Assembly: GCF_030408835.1 (NCBI RefSeq)
Contig: NZ_CP047357.1
Span: 434,001-498,000, forward strand
From: Corynebacterium freneyi
GTDB taxonomy: Bacteria; Actinomycetota; Actinomycetes; Mycobacteriales; Mycobacteriaceae
Direction: 5' to 3'
Length of the DNA: 64,000 nucleotides
Shown here: positions 1-9,058 of the stretch, piece after piece
Layout: each line of letters starts with the position of its first letter
Numbering within the stretch: position 1 is the stretch's first letter
Position numbers and translations under genes: made by a program
Notes under the pieces: generated by a model
The model's database searches: none
Told to the model about the DNA's origin: nothing
What the model saw: only the letters and a program-made list of their open reading frames with translations

Positions 1-1563
1 TCGACGCTGCCGGCGCTGACCGCGTCGATCGGGCTCGTCGACCGGCCGCTGGAGCAGCGGCAGGATCCGTTCACCGTGGACCTGTCGGGGCCGGGCGGGC
101 ATGCGGCGATCGTCGGAGCGCCGAGGTCGGGCAAGTCGACGGCGGTGCGCACGTTGGTGGCGTCGCTGGCGCTGACGACGCGGCCGACGCAGTTGCACGT
201 CCATGTCATCGATTACGGTGCGGGCGGCTTGGCGGACCTCGCGGGGCTGCCGCACGTGGCGTCGGTGACGCACCGCGGCGACGTCGACAAGCTCAACCGC
301 GTCGTGTCGGCGGTGTCGGCCGAGGTGGCCGCGCGCGAGGAACGGCACCGCGCGCGGGGCTGGCACACCATCGCCGACGCCCGGACCGGCGGTGAACCGG
401 ACGTGCTGCTGGTCATCGACGGCTGGCCGGCGCTGCGGCAGGAGCATCAGGCGTTGGGGGATCTGGTGCAGTCGATCCTGTCGGACGGGTTGGCCGTCGG
501 CGTGCACGTCGCGGTGACCGCGCACCGGTGGACGGAGTTGCGCCCGGCGGTGCGCGATCTGCTGGGCACACGCATCGAACTGCGGCAAGCCGAGGCCATC
601 GACTCGGTCATCGACCGCAAGGCCGCCAAACTCGTGCCGGATGCGCCGGGGCGCGGGCTGTCGCCGGACGGGTGCGGCGTGCTCGTCGCCGATTCCGGGT
701 CCTCGGACATCGCCGAGGTGGCCGCCGTGTGCCGGGCCCGCGGGGATGAGCGGGTACCTGCCCTGAAGATGCTGCCCGCGCGCGTGGAATGGGCCGAGAT
801 CGCCCCGGCCGTGGCGGGTGGGGCGGTGGCCGTGGGCCTGGATGAAAGTGCCCTGGCGCCGGTGCTTTTCGACGCCGACCGGGATCGCCACCTGCTGATC
901 TTCGGTTCGGCGGGGTCGGGGCGCACCACCGCGCTGCGGACGATGATCGCCGGCTTGCTGCACACCCGGCCGCGGTTGAAGTTCCTGGTCATCGACTATC
1001 GGCGGGGCCTGATCGACGCGGTGCCCGCCGATCGGCTGGCCGGGTACGCGGGCTCGCCGGCGGTGGCCGAACCGATGGTCGTGGAATTGGCCGAGGCGCT
1101 GCGTGGGCGGCTGCCGGGGCCGGACGTCACCCCGGAGCGCCTGCGGGCACGGGATTGGTGGACGGGGCCCGACATCGCGGTCGTCGTCGACGATTACGAC
1201 CTCGTGTCCGGTTCGCGAGGATCGCCGTTGACGGTGCTCGGAGAGTTCATCCCGCATGCCGCCGACATCGGCCTGCACATGGTGTTGGCCCGCCGCACCG
1301 GTGCGGCCACGCGGTCGTTGCATGATCCGGTGCTCGGCGCGGCGAAGGACCAGGGGGCGACGGGCCTGGTGCTCGACGGTTCCCGCGACGACGGTCCGTT
1401 GATGGGCGTGGCCCTGCGTCAACGGCCGCCCGGTCGGGGTACGTGGGTCGAGCACGGCAAACCGCCGCGCGTGGTGCAGGTGGCCCTGCCGCCGGAGCCC
1501 GGAGGGGCACACCCCGGCGGCGATCGAAACGAGGAGGTGACGCCCGATGGCGGCGACGACTGA
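1..1563 (+). CDS. eccC: Type VII (ESX-4-like) secretion ATPase EccC, C-terminal part, 5'-truncated
   Basis: This is the C-terminal 520 residues of an FtsK/SpoIIIE-type ATPase that powers export of WXG100 proteins through the ESX membrane complex. The frame is open from base 1, so the gene starts outside the window; the GTG at 76 is internal. The phrase GLVDRP-EQRQDPF before the first visible ATPase domain is typical of EccC. Two Walker A motifs are visible, GAPRSGKST and GSAGSGRTT, each followed by a hydrophobic Walker B strand (VLLVIDG and AVVVDDYD). They should be the second and third ATPase domains of the three-domain protein. The last 17 bases overlap the next gene, so the two are probably translationally coupled. 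Neighbouring WXG100 genes and rplM downstream match the mycobacterial ESX-4 locus, which supports the EccC4 assignment. Confidence 0.93.
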   Translation, partial: STLPALTASIGLVDRPLEQRQDPFTVDLSGPGGHAAIVGAPRSGKSTAVRTLVASLALTTRPTQLHVHVIDYGAGGLADLAGLPHVASVTHRGDVDKLNRVVSAVSAEVAAREERHRARGWHTIADARTGGEPDVLLVIDGWPALRQEHQALGDLVQSILSDGLAVGVHVAVTAHRWTELRPAVRDLLGTRIELRQAEAIDSVIDRKAAKLVPDAPGRGLSPDGCGVLVADSGSSDIAEVAAVCRARGDERVPALKMLPARVEWAEIAPAVAGGAVAVGLDESALAPVLFDADRDRHLLIFGSAGSGRTTALRTMIAGLLHTRPRLKFLVIDYRRGLIDAVPADRLAGYAGSPAVAEPMVVELAEALRGRLPGPDVTPERLRARDWWTGPDIAVVVDDYDLVSGSRGSPLTVLGEFIPHAADIGLHMVLARRTGAATRSLHDPVLGAAKDQGATGLVLDGSRDDGPLMGVALRQRPPGRGTWVEHGKPPRVVQVALPPEPGGAHPGGDRNEEVTPDGGDD

Positions 1564-3043
1564 CCGCGCACCCGGCCCGGCGGTGCTCCACGCATGGGGC
1601 CCGGCCGCCTGCGGTCCCGAGGGCGATGCGGCGTTGATCGACGGGTTCGGGGCGGTCCCGCAGGTCGTCATCACCCCGTCGTACTGGGGCGGGCGCAGGC
1701 GCGAGCTTTTCGCCGGGGAGCTGGTGCGCCGCGGCGCCGATCCCCGGATCGGGGATCTGGCCACGGAATTGATGGGCCTGGAGCATCCGGCCGTCGGCCA
1801 CAGTTTCCTCGTGGAGGTCGAGCCCGGCCGCATCTGCGTGTCCCGCCTCGACTTCGACGCGGGATTGGCCGACGGCCGGTTGTCGTTTCGCGGCGGCGAC
1901 GCGCTCGAGATCATCCGCGATCTGGTCGCCGAGTTGCTCGCCGACGCCGACGGGGCCGACGGCGCCGACGGCGGCGACCGGGTCCCGGATGACGGTGACG
2001 TCGAATTCATCGTCGCGTCCGGCGACGACCGGCTCATCGCCGACATGCGCCGCCGGGGTTGGCTGGCGTTTCCGGTTCCGGTGGAGCTCCTCGGCGGCGC
2101 ACTGTCCCGCGCGGATGCGGGTGCCGCGGCCGGCCGTCGTCACGCGCTCCACTCCGATGTCGAACGGGCCGGGGCGGAACCGGCGGGTGCGGAACCGGCC
2201 GTGGTCGAACCATCCGGGACCGAAGAGGAGCGGCGAGACGGGTCCGACCGGGAGCTGCGGCACGGGACATCCGGTGCGATGGAACCGGAGGCGCGGTCGG
2301 GAGGTCTGGACATCGCGGCGCTGCGTCGCCGGGCCCGGGCACAGGAGTCCGCGCGGCGCAGGCCCCGGAGCCGGCTGCATGCGGCGCCGGCGGTGGCCGT
2401 GGGCGCGGTGGCGTGTCTGGTCGCGGCGGCGGTGATCGTCCTCATCCTCGACGGCCCCGTTGGCGGGGCATTGCAGGATGAGGCCATGGTCGCCGCGGCC
2501 GCCGATGCGGGAGGGGGCCGCGGGCCGGACGACGTGGTCGATTCCGGGGATTCCGGACCGGACAACCCGCCGGCCCGCCCCGGATCCGGCGGCGGCTCAA
2601 CCGTGCCGGACGGGCCCGAGGTAGCCGCCGCCCATGAATTGGAGGGCAAGGGCGTGCGCGTCGAACTGCCCGATCGGTGGCGCATCGATGAACGGGCCAC
2701 CGCCGACGCGCTGGTCCTCGTCGACGGGGGACCGATGCGGATTCTGGTCACCGCCGGCGAAGTCGCCTGGGGCATGGACGCCGACGGGCTCGCCGCGGGC
2801 CTGACCGCCCACGCGGCGGGCGATCCCACGATGGATCGCGTCCGGCGGGAGGCCATCGAGGGCCTCGACGTCGTCGTCCACGAGGAACGCCCCGACGCGG
2901 GATCCGTGGTGCTGTGGCAGCACCGGCTCGTCGACGGATGGCAGGTGTCGGTCGGCTGCCAATTCCGGGGAGCGACCATTCCACAGCTCCGTCCCGTGTG
3001 CGGCCAGGCGCTGCGCACCGCCGCCGTGGTCCGGGCCGAGTGA
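1547..3043 (+). CDS. Type VII secretion-associated membrane protein (Rv3446c family)
   Basis: The 498-residue product matches in position and layout the Rv3446c-type protein found between eccC4 and the esx pair in ESX-4 loci. Its molecular role is not established. Residues 1-220 form a soluble domain with an actin-like or regulatory flavour that I cannot assign further. A basic, charged linker follows, then one strongly hydrophobic segment at about 283-303 (AVGAVACLVAAAVIVLILDG). A Gly/Pro/Asp-rich linker leads to an extracytoplasmic C-terminal domain of about 130 residues with two cysteines that could pair. The ATG overlaps the end of eccC, which supports coupling and membership of the same operon. 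The family name is inferred from gene order and topology, not from a catalytic motif. Confidence 0.82.
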   Translation: MAATTDRAPGPAVLHAWGPAACGPEGDAALIDGFGAVPQVVITPSYWGGRRRELFAGELVRRGADPRIGDLATELMGLEHPAVGHSFLVEVEPGRICVSRLDFDAGLADGRLSFRGGDALEIIRDLVAELLADADGADGADGGDRVPDDGDVEFIVASGDDRLIADMRRRGWLAFPVPVELLGGALSRADAGAAAGRRHALHSDVERAGAEPAGAEPAVVEPSGTEEERRDGSDRELRHGTSGAMEPEARSGGLDIAALRRRARAQESARRRPRSRLHAAPAVAVGAVACLVAAAVIVLILDGPVGGALQDEAMVAAAADAGGGRGPDDVVDSGDSGPDNPPARPGSGGGSTVPDGPEVAAAHELEGKGVRVELPDRWRIDERATADALVLVDGGPMRILVTAGEVAWGMDADGLAAGLTAHAAGDPTMDRVRREAIEGLDVVVHEERPDAGSVVLWQHRLVDGWQVSVGCQFRGATIPQLRPVCGQALRTAAVVRAE

Positions 3044-3268
3044 CCGGACTGCGGAAGCGGGCTGCGGAGCAGGAGGTGATCGGACTGCGGATCAGAAGTT
3101 GACGGGCCTGCCGCGACTGCGGTGACGGGGGTGGGGCAGGGGGAGGGGCGGAAAAAAGATGGAACCGATCGGGCGCGGGGCGCGTCCAATCATGTGGCGG
3201 CCGGGGACGGGATCCCGGCCGACCGGGAACACGAGATACATCGAGCATCCAACATGAGGGGGAATGAC

Positions 3269-3598
3269 ATGACCGGCGGGATCTTCACCACCGAGTCCAG
3301 CACGATGACCACGACGGCGGGCGACGTCGACGGGGTGAACCAGGAAGTGTCCGGAGAGCTGGCGCGGCTGCGCGGCGTCGTCGACGGATTGGCGGGGGAT
3401 TGGAAGGGCCAGGCCAAGCTGGCCTTCGACGACGTCATGGTCCGGTGGGACGAGGCCGCGGCCAAGCTGTCGGGCGCGCTTTCCGACATCGCCCAGAACA
3501 TCCGCGACAACGCCGCCAGCTTCGACGAGGGCGAGGAGACCGGCGCGGCGGACTTCAACCGCGTCGGCGCCGCCGGCGGCGGCCTGCTGAACCTGTAA
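3269..3598 (+). CDS. esxU: WXG100 protein, EsxU-like (ESX-4 substrate)
   Basis: A 109-residue helical hairpin protein of the WXG100 (ESAT-6/CFP-10) family, expected to be exported by the adjacent ESX-4-like machine as a heterodimer with the next gene product. The W-K-G motif at residues 45-47 sits at the turn between two amphipathic helices, and there are no cysteines. I chose the ATG at 3269 because AGGGGG lies 6 bases upstream; an in-frame ATG at 3254 has no comparable site. The start of the frame further upstream is not supported. Order (first of the pair, just before EsxT and rplM) equals Rv3445c. The C-terminus lacks a clear YxxxD/E export signal, so the partner may carry the signal. Confidence 0.9.
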   Translation: MTGGIFTTESSTMTTTAGDVDGVNQEVSGELARLRGVVDGLAGDWKGQAKLAFDDVMVRWDEAAAKLSGALSDIAQNIRDNAASFDEGEETGAADFNRVGAAGGGLLNL

Positions 3599-3666
3599 GG
3601 GCCATGAACGCACGGCCGCAAACGCACGGCCGGACATCGCACGACAATCACACAGAGGGGGACCAC

Positions 3667-3957
3667 ATGACCGACACCATCCGCTACCAGTTCGGCTCCA
3701 TCGCCACCGGCGCCGCCGACATCCGCACCACGTCCGGGCACATCCAGACCCTGCTCGGCGACCTGAAGACCCGCATCGCGCCGATGACCGCGACGTGGGA
3801 GGGCGAGTCCGCCATCGCCTACGAAGACGCCCAGCGCGCGTGGGACGAGTCCGCCGAGGAGCTCAACCAGATCCTCGAGACCATCGCCCGCACCGTCGAA
3901 GAGGGCAACGACCGCATGTCCGACATCAACCGACGCGCCGCCGCCAGCTGGGGCTGA
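3667..3957 (+). CDS. esxT: WXG100 protein, EsxT-like (ESX-4 substrate)
   Basis: A 96-residue WXG100 protein with W-E-G at residues 44-46 between two predicted helices. It is probably the partner of the preceding EsxU-like protein, from which it is separated by 68 bases. The start is the ATG at 3667, preceded by GAGGGGG at 5-6 bases spacing. The position immediately before rplM matches Rv3444c (EsxT). The last residues are AAASWG, and a tyrosine-based export signal is not obvious. The strong hairpin terminator after this gene ends the ESX transcription unit before the ribosomal protein operon. Confidence 0.9.
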   Translation: MTDTIRYQFGSIATGAADIRTTSGHIQTLLGDLKTRIAPMTATWEGESAIAYEDAQRAWDESAEELNQILETIARTVEEGNDRMSDINRRAAASWG

Positions 3958-4022
3958 CCGGCGCACCAGACCACTTCCATCGATTGCACCGAACACACCG
4001 GCCCCGGCGCGCGCCGGGCGGT

Positions 4023-4033
4023 GCTTGACGACG
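4023..4033 (+). repeat. First copy of the dispersed 11-bp motif GCTTNRCGACG (25 copies in the window)
   Basis: Exact matches on the + strand start at 4023, 6926, 13174, 15208, 16535, 21855, 37202, 39783, 45851, 51204, 55615 and 61444. Matches on the - strand (read as CGTCGYNAAGC) start at 4171, 8991, 13293, 14194, 17920, 22732, 25082, 32737, 34555, 36241, 41166, 46041 and 55595. About twelve copies are intergenic (4023, 4171, 6926, 8991, 13174, 15208, 22732, 25082, 32737, 51204, 55595, 55615), several next to or inside terminator stems; the rest are in genes. I recognise no known element. Confidence 0.8.
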
Positions 4034-4084
4034 GCCGATGCACCCTCCCCTCACCGGGGCAGGGCGCATCGGCCGTCGCGTTTT
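4029..4084 (+). terminator. Rho-independent terminator after the esx pair
   Basis: A perfect 13-bp stem (CGACGGCCGATGC with GCATCGGCCGTCG, 24-base loop) is followed after two bases by TTTT. The left arm overlaps one copy of the dispersed GCTTNRCGACG motif. Confidence 0.85.
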
Positions 4085-4279
4085 GGTCTGGGCGGCCCGC
4101 ACCGGTAGGCTGAAACGCCTGTGTGCACCACTCTTCCCGCACGCACGACGACGCACGCCCGCAGGCGGGTCGTCGTCAAGCAAAAACGGGAAGCGACACC
4201 CCCGGGTCTCCACCGGCCGCCGGGGGCAGGGTACGCGGTGCGCGCCGGCCGGCAGAATCACACGGACCCGTAAGGAGTC
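4085..4279 (+). promoter_or_regulatory. rplM promoter and leader region
   Basis: No gene lies here. A TAGGCT hexamer at 4106-4111 is a plausible -10 box and would give a leader of about 160 bases. That leader contains a dispersed-motif copy at 4171 and a GC-rich hairpin (CCCCCGG paired with CCGGGGG, about 4199-4227). The rplM ribosome binding site AAGGAGT ends 2 bases before the ATG. A known L13 leader motif is not recognised. Confidence 0.4.
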
Positions 4280-4726
4280 ATGTTGCCTACTTTCCACCCC
4301 AAGGACGGTGACATCGAGCGCAAGTGGTACGTCATCGACGCCACTGACGTCGTGCTCGGTCGCCTCGCCACCCACGCCGCCGACCTGCTGCGCGGCAAGG
4401 GCAAGCCCTACTTCGCCCCCAACGTCGACTGCGGCGACCACGTCATCGTGATCAACGCCGACAAGGTCCACATCTCCTCCAACAAGCGGGACCGCGAGAT
4501 GCGCTACCGCCACTCCGGCTTCCCGGGCGGCCTGAAGTCGATGACCCTCGGCCGCTCCCTCGAGGTGCACCCCGAGCGCGTCATCGCCGAGGCCATCGAG
4601 GGCATGATGCCGCACAACAAGCTGTCGCGTCAGTCCATCAAGAAGCTTCACGTCTACGCCGGTGCGGAGCACCCCTTCGCCGGCCAGAAGCCCGAGAACT
4701 ACGAGATCAAGGCGGTGGCGCAGTGA
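4280..4726 (+). CDS. rplM: 50S ribosomal protein L13
   Basis: A 148-residue L13, an early-assembly protein of the large subunit that binds 23S rRNA. The family hallmarks KWYVIDA near the N-terminus, VLGRLAT, a [12 protein letters not shown] stretch and [14 protein letters not shown] sequence (here [10 protein letters not shown]) are all visible, and the length is normal. The start is the ATG at 4280 behind an AAGGAGT ribosome binding site. The gene overlaps rpsI by four bases (GTGA), the usual rplM-rpsI coupling. Base composition shows the strong C-ending codon preference of highly expressed genes here. Confidence 0.98.
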   Translation: MLPTFHPKDGDIERKWYVIDATDVVLGRLATHAADLLRGKGKPYFAPNVDCGDHVIVINADKVHISSNKRDREMRYRHSGFPGGLKSMTLGRSLEVHPERVIAEAIEGMMPHNKLSRQSIKKLHVYAGAEHPFAGQKPENYEIKAVAQ

Positions 4727-5286
4727 CCAACCCCCAGGACACCAACGAGGCCCAGGTCGACAACACCGAGGCCACCTACGACGACGTTCAGGCTGCCGCC
4801 GAGGCCGCCACCGAGGACTTCACCTCCACCATCGGCGACTCGCTCGTCGATGAGACCGCCGAGGTCGAGGACGTCGTCGTCGCCGAGCCCGCCGCCCTGG
4901 ATCGCCCGATCCAGACCGTCGGTCGCCGCAAGCGCGCCGTCGCCCGCGTCAACCTGACCGCCGGCACCGGCAAGATCACCTGCAACGGCCGCGACATCGA
5001 GGACTACTTCCCGAACAAGCTGCACCAGCAGGAGATCAAGGACCCGCTGGTCCTGCTCGAGCGCGAGAACCAGTTCGACATCGCCGCCAACATCAACGGC
5101 GGCGGCCCGTCCGGCCAGGCCGGCGCCCTGCGTCTGGCCATCGCCCGCGCCCTCAACGAGTACAACCCGGAGGAGCGCGGCCAGCTGAAGAAGGCCGGCT
5201 TCCTCACCCGCGACGCCCGCGCCGTCGAGCGCAAGAAGGCCGGTCTGCACAAGGCCCGCCGCGCGCCGCAGTACTCGAAGCGCTAA
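4723..5286 (+). CDS. rpsI: 30S ribosomal protein S9 with acidic N-terminal extension
   Basis: S9 of the small subunit, whose C-terminal tail reaches the P-site tRNA. The conserved core runs from about residue 62 ([15 protein letters not shown]) to the end, where the terminal S-K-R is the expected P-site contact. The first 60 residues are an Asp/Glu/Ala-rich extension, making 187 residues against about 130 in most bacteria. Similar long acidic extensions occur in other Corynebacteriales, so this is lineage-typical rather than a mis-called start. The GTG start shares bases with the rplM stop codon. A terminator follows about 110 bases downstream. Confidence 0.97.
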   Translation: MTNPQDTNEAQVDNTEATYDDVQAAAEAATEDFTSTIGDSLVDETAEVEDVVVAEPAALDRPIQTVGRRKRAVARVNLTAGTGKITCNGRDIEDYFPNKLHQQEIKDPLVLLERENQFDIAANINGGGPSGQAGALRLAIARALNEYNPEERGQLKKAGFLTRDARAVERKKAGLHKARRAPQYSKR

Positions 5287-5394
5287 ACCGAAGCGTTCGC
5301 TTCCGCGGTGCCGCCGGTTCGCCGGTGGCCCGCAACGCAGCGGGAGGCCACGGTGCCGCATGGCGCCGGGCAGCGCCCGCCCGCGCTTTTCACG

Positions 5395-5434
5395 AAACGC
5401 CCCATCCCGGGTTCGACCCGAGGTGGGGCGTTTT
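5395..5434 (+). terminator. Rho-independent terminator of rplM-rpsI
   Basis: Stem AAACGCCCCA paired with TGGGGCGTTT, with an inner CCCGGG/TTCG-type hairpin, followed by TTTT. The ACGCCCC stem core recurs in other terminators of the window. Confidence 0.85.
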
Positions 5435-5563
5435 CGTCGCATCACCCGGGTTTGCGCCGGGTTGGCGTCGACGACGTGTCCGACGGGTGGCACAATGTCG
5501 GGATACGGAAAACGGCCCCGCGACCCGGCGGCCGGCACCCGACGATCAGGAGTTGCATCTGAC

Positions 5564-6907
5564 ATGGCCCGTCTTTTCGGCACCGACGGTGTCCGCGGAC
5601 TCGCGAACGAGACCCTCACCGCGCCTTTGGCGATGAAACTGGGGGCCGCGGCCGCCACCGTCCTGACGCGCGGGGCGAACCCGGGCAAGCGTCGTCCGAC
5701 CGCGATCATCGGCCGTGACCCGCGGGTGTCCGGCGAGATGCTCGCCGCGGCGATGGCGGCGGGCATGGCATCGAAGGGGGTCGACGTGCTGCGCGTGGGC
5801 GTGCTGCCGACGCCGGCGGTGGCGTTCCTGACGGACGACTACGGCGCCGACATGGGCGTGATGATCTCCGCGTCGCACAACCCGATGCCCGACAACGGCA
5901 TCAAGTTCTTCGCGGCCGGCGGCACGAAGCTCGACGACACGGTGGAGAAGGAGATCGAGCACGCGCTGCTGAACCTTGAGGACGGCGGCCCGACGGGCAC
6001 CGGCGTCGGCCGCGTCATCGAGGAGGCCACCGACGGCCTGGACCGCTACCTGTTCCACTTGGCCAAGGCGGTTCCGGCGAAGATCGACGGCATTCGCGTG
6101 GTGGTCGACTGCGCCAACGGCGCCGCCTCCGAGGCCGCCCCGCTGGCGTATGCGGCCGCGGGCGCGGATGTGGTGGCCATCCACAATTCGCCGAATTCGT
6201 ACAACATCAACGACGGTTGCGGTTCGACGCACATCGACGTGCTGCAGAAGGCGGTGCTGGAGCACGGCGCCGACCTGGGGCTGGCCCATGACGGTGACGC
6301 GGACCGGTGCCTGGCGGTCGATTCCGAGGGCAACGTCGTCGACGGCGACCAGATCATGGCGGTGTTGGCGGTGGCCATGAAGGAGCAGGGTCTGCTGCAC
6401 CACAACACGTTGGTGGCCACGGTGATGTCGAATCTGGGCCTGAAGCTGGCGATGCGGGGCAACGGCATCGAGATGCGCACCACGAAGGTCGGCGACCGGT
6501 ATGTGCTGGCGGATCTCAACGCGGGCGGGTACTCGCTGGGCGGCGAGCAGTCGGGCCATCTGGTCATCCCGGATTTCGCGACGACGGGCGACGGCACGCT
6601 GACGGGCCTGTACCTGATGGCGCGGATGGCGAAGACGGGCAAGTCGCTGGCGGAGTTGGCGTCGGTGATGAAGGTGCTGCCGCAGACCCTGATCAACGTG
6701 CCGGTGGCGGACAAGGCGGCCATCTCCGATGCTCCGGCGGTGAAGGAGGCCATCGCCCGCGCGGAGGAGCAGCTCGGCGACACGGGTCGCGTGCTGTTGC
6801 GTGCGTCGGGCACGGAGGAGCTGTTCCGCGTCATGGTGGAGGCCCCGGATGCCGAGACCGCGCGTCGCATCGCCGGTGAGCTCGCGGCGGTGGTTGCGGC
6901 GGTGTAG
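5564..6907 (+). CDS. glmM: Phosphoglucosamine mutase
   Basis: A 447-residue alpha-D-phosphohexomutase that converts glucosamine-6-phosphate to glucosamine-1-phosphate, the step after GlmS on the way to UDP-GlcNAc and peptidoglycan. The N-terminus [12 protein letters not shown] is diagnostic of GlmM. The phosphoserine loop is SASHNP with Ser104, the metal-binding loop is DGDADRC, the substrate loop is GEQSGH, and the C-terminal phosphate-binding loop is [12 protein letters not shown]. The ATG at 5564 was preferred to upstream in-frame starts because only this one gives the conserved N-terminus; AGGAG lies 11 bases before it. Placement after rplM-rpsI matches mycobacteria. The downstream hairpin closes the unit. 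Confidence 0.98.
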   Translation: MARLFGTDGVRGLANETLTAPLAMKLGAAAATVLTRGANPGKRRPTAIIGRDPRVSGEMLAAAMAAGMASKGVDVLRVGVLPTPAVAFLTDDYGADMGVMISASHNPMPDNGIKFFAAGGTKLDDTVEKEIEHALLNLEDGGPTGTGVGRVIEEATDGLDRYLFHLAKAVPAKIDGIRVVVDCANGAASEAAPLAYAAAGADVVAIHNSPNSYNINDGCGSTHIDVLQKAVLEHGADLGLAHDGDADRCLAVDSEGNVVDGDQIMAVLAVAMKEQGLLHHNTLVATVMSNLGLKLAMRGNGIEMRTTKVGDRYVLADLNAGGYSLGGEQSGHLVIPDFATTGDGTLTGLYLMARMAKTGKSLAELASVMKVLPQTLINVPVADKAAISDAPAVKEAIARAEEQLGDTGRVLLRASGTEELFRVMVEAPDAETARRIAGELAAVVAAV

Positions 6908-6929
6908 CTTTCCCCTTTCCTTTTTGCTT

Positions 6930-6968
6930 GACGACGTCCCGCGTGTTGGCGGGGCGTCGTCACGCTTT
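6930..6968 (+). terminator. Rho-independent terminator of glmM
   Basis: A 13-bp stem (GACGACGTCCCGC with GCGGGGCGTCGTC, one G-T pair) with a six-base loop, then ACGCTTTT. The left arm lies within a dispersed-motif copy. Confidence 0.85.
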
Positions 6969-7118
6969 TCTTGGTGGGCCGGTGACGAGAGCGGGGCGCC
7001 ACCCCCGGACCGGGGCGGCGGGCAAATCGGATGGAACCGATGGGCGTCGGGACGCGTCTAAACGGGGTGTCAGGGAAAGTTCTTCCGCGGATGATGCGGC
7101 AACAGAAGGGGGAAGACC

Positions 7119-7448
7119 GTGATTGCGGGCGGGGATGACATGCGGATGTCGGGGGACGAGGTGGCGCGTGTGGCCGCCGACGTTTCCGGGCGGGCGGTCG
7201 ACGGTGACGGACGGTGGGCCGCGGTGCCCGGGTTCGCGCCGATTGCCGCGGGGGCGGCGTTCGTCGATCGGGGCGTGCGCCTGGAGATCGCCGTGGAGGC
7301 GATGCGCGGGCGTGGCCGCCGGGCGCACGGGACGTTGGGGGAGTACGCGCCCGCGGTGGCCGGGCAGTTCGGCGCGTTGGCCGACGTCGATGGTGCGGTC
7401 CGTGATGCGGTCGGCCGGATCGACGTGACGGGAGGGGATTCGGCGTGA
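7119..7448 (+). CDS. Hypothetical helical protein, Rv3440c position; possible ESX-linked small protein
   Basis: The 109-residue Ala/Gly/Val-rich product is of unknown function. The sequence suggests two or three helices and no signal peptide or membrane segment. It has the general look of small type VII substrates or EspC-like partners, but no W-X-G is present, so that is only a possibility. The GTG start at 7119 is supported by AAGGGGGA five bases upstream; the ATG at 7140 lacks a site. The stop overlaps the next start (GTGA), so it is coupled to the Ala/Pro-rich gene. The pair occupies the place of Rv3440c and Rv3439c, between glmM and the Rv3438-type hydrolase. Confidence 0.78.
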   Translation: MIAGGDDMRMSGDEVARVAADVSGRAVDGDGRWAAVPGFAPIAAGAAFVDRGVRLEIAVEAMRGRGRRAHGTLGEYAPAVAGQFGALADVDGAVRDAVGRIDVTGGDSA

Positions 7449-8695
7449 ACGGGGAGTTCATCAGCACCGGAGTGGCGGGATTGGGGGCCGTGCTCGGCGC
7501 GGCCGACGCGTGCGCGGTGCCCTATGGCGCGCCGCCGGTGGCTCCGGCGGCGGTGCCCGAGGCGTCGCTGGCTGCGGCGGCCGTTGACGGATTGGACCCG
7601 GGTGCGTTTGCGGCGGTGGCCGAAGGCGTGAACCTGGGGTGCGCCGAGGCGGCGGGCAACGGGGCGGTGGGTTTCGCGGGCCTGGGCGGCGCGGCCGCCG
7701 ACGCGATGGCCGGTGCCGTCGCCGGGGCCGACGCCGCATGCCTCGGGCAGTGGGCCTCGGCTGCGGGGGCGGGGTTCGGCATGCTGTGCGCGGGAGGGGC
7801 GGCTGCGACGGTAGCGGCGGCGGCCGATGCGTCGATGTGCGGTGCGATCGATGCGGCCGGGGCGGTGATCGGCGGGTGCGAGGCGACGGCCGGACTGCCG
7901 GGTGCGGGTCCGGCGGTGGCGCAGGTGGCCGCCCAGGTGTCGGGTGCGTTGGTCGGCTGCCTCAACGGGATCATCGCCGCCCGCGACGTCTGCGTCGGCG
8001 AGATCCTCGACTGCGCCATCGCCGACGTCGAGGCATGCGTCGCGGAATCGGACGCGGCGTCCGTGCCGGAGTGCCCCGACGTCGTCGTCGACCGTGAACC
8101 GGTCGCGCCGACCGTTCCCGCTGCGTCGACGGTGCCCGCTGTTTCTGCCGGGCCGTCCGCGTCCGTGGAGGCGGTGGCCGGTGCGGCGGGTGCGATCGCC
8201 GCGCAGATCACCGGCGCGGTCGTCGGCGGCATCTCGGTGGCGGTGAACGCGGGAGGGATGCTCGACCTGTGCCTGCCCGCGGAGTGCGTCGAGCCCGGAG
8301 CGAACCCGGAACCGGCGGAATGCGTCGAGCCCGAGCGCGAGCCCGAACCGGTGGAATGCGTCGAACCCGAGCCGGAGTTGGAGCCGGTCGAGTGCGTCGA
8401 ACCCGAACCCGAGCCTGAGCCGGCGCCGGAGCCGGAACCCGAGCCCGAGCCCGAGCCCGAGCCCTGGGAGCCGCCGCCACCGGCCGGAAAGCTGGAGCAC
8501 ATGTACGGCGGTGGCGGTGAGCAGGCACCCGACCCCGCACCGGAACCGGCGCCGGAGCAGGTGCCGGAGCCGACTGCGCCGACGGCACCGGTGCAGGCTC
8601 CCGCCGACCCCTCGCCTGCGGACCCCGCGCCCGAGGAACCGGCCGCCGCCGCTGCCGGCACGGTGCATGCGCCGTCGGCGGGAGGGTGGGCGTGA
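7445..8695 (+). CDS. Ala/Pro/Glu-rich protein with periodic cysteines and E-C-V-E-P repeats (Rv3439c position)
   Basis: A 416-residue low-complexity protein of unknown function. Residues 1-270 are Ala/Gly/Val-rich, with isolated cysteines spaced through them (more than a dozen), unusual in this GC-rich Ala-rich context. Residues about 278-345 carry four imperfect copies of an ECVEPE-x-EPEPV unit that decay into a run of Pro-Glu. A short [18 protein letters not shown] segment and a second Pro/Ala-rich tail follow. No signal peptide is evident. The GTG start overlaps the preceding stop and the TGA overlaps the next ATG, so three genes form one tight unit. Position and composition resemble the Ala/Pro-rich Rv3439c. 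A surface or envelope role is conceivable but not shown. Confidence 0.75.
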   Translation: MNGEFISTGVAGLGAVLGAADACAVPYGAPPVAPAAVPEASLAAAAVDGLDPGAFAAVAEGVNLGCAEAAGNGAVGFAGLGGAAADAMAGAVAGADAACLGQWASAAGAGFGMLCAGGAAATVAAAADASMCGAIDAAGAVIGGCEATAGLPGAGPAVAQVAAQVSGALVGCLNGIIAARDVCVGEILDCAIADVEACVAESDAASVPECPDVVVDREPVAPTVPAASTVPAVSAGPSASVEAVAGAAGAIAAQITGAVVGGISVAVNAGGMLDLCLPAECVEPGANPEPAECVEPEREPEPVECVEPEPELEPVECVEPEPEPEPAPEPEPEPEPEPEPWEPPPPAGKLEHMYGGGGEQAPDPAPEPAPEQVPEPTAPTAPVQAPADPSPADPAPEEPAAAAAGTVHAPSAGGWA

Positions 8696-8976
8696 TGGAT
8701 GCACCGGCGGGCATGGACCCGCTGCAGTGGGCCCGGTACGACGCCGCCATGCAGCGTTACCGCGACACCGTCGCCGCCCACCGGGCGACGTTCGAATCCG
8801 AATTACGCAGGGCGAAAGACGCGCTGGCGGAACTCAATCGACGACACCGATCGAATGGCACCGCCTCCGCGACGGACGGACGCCACCCCGGAGTCGTGGG
8901 GAAAGCCGATGCGCAACCCCGCCGGGTGCGGGCGGCGGGCGGTCCGGTGCAGTCGATCCTCAACAAGGGCGGCTGA
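8695..8976 (+). CDS. Hypothetical 93-residue coiled-coil protein
   Basis: Function not recognised. The protein begins [22 protein letters not shown] and continues with a charged helix of about 45 residues with heptad-like spacing, then a basic, disordered tail ending ILNKGG. The ATG overlaps the upstream stop (TGATG), and a GGAGGG site lies eight bases upstream, so translation is coupled to the repeat protein. It looks like the last gene of the 7119-8976 unit, since the next gene is on the other strand. A few short upstream starts are possible but less well placed. Confidence 0.7.
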   Translation: MDAPAGMDPLQWARYDAAMQRYRDTVAAHRATFESELRRAKDALAELNRRHRSNGTASATDGRHPGVVGKADAQPRRVRAAGGPVQSILNKGG

Positions 8977-9010
8977 CGGAAACCGGCGGGCGTCGCAAAG
9001 CAACGACGAA

Positions 9011-9044
9011 AAGAAAACCGCCGCCCGGAAAAACCGGACGGCGG
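9011..9044 (-). terminator. Terminator for the downstream minus-strand hydrolase
   Basis: Stem CCGCCGCCCGG with CCGGACGGCGG around AAAAA; read on the minus strand it is followed by TTTTCTTTT. Confidence 0.75.
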
Positions 9045-9058
9045 CGCAAACAAAAACG

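Noticed and set aside
4199..4227. Attenuator or L13-binding leader in the rplM upstream region
   Set aside because: The hairpin is plain GC-rich pairing with no T-run, and the L13 leader known from other bacteria was not recognisable.
8280..8470. Possible CRISPR-like repeats in the GAGCCCGAGCC tract
   Set aside because: The repeats are codon-level Glu-Pro repeats inside an open frame with no spacers of constant length.
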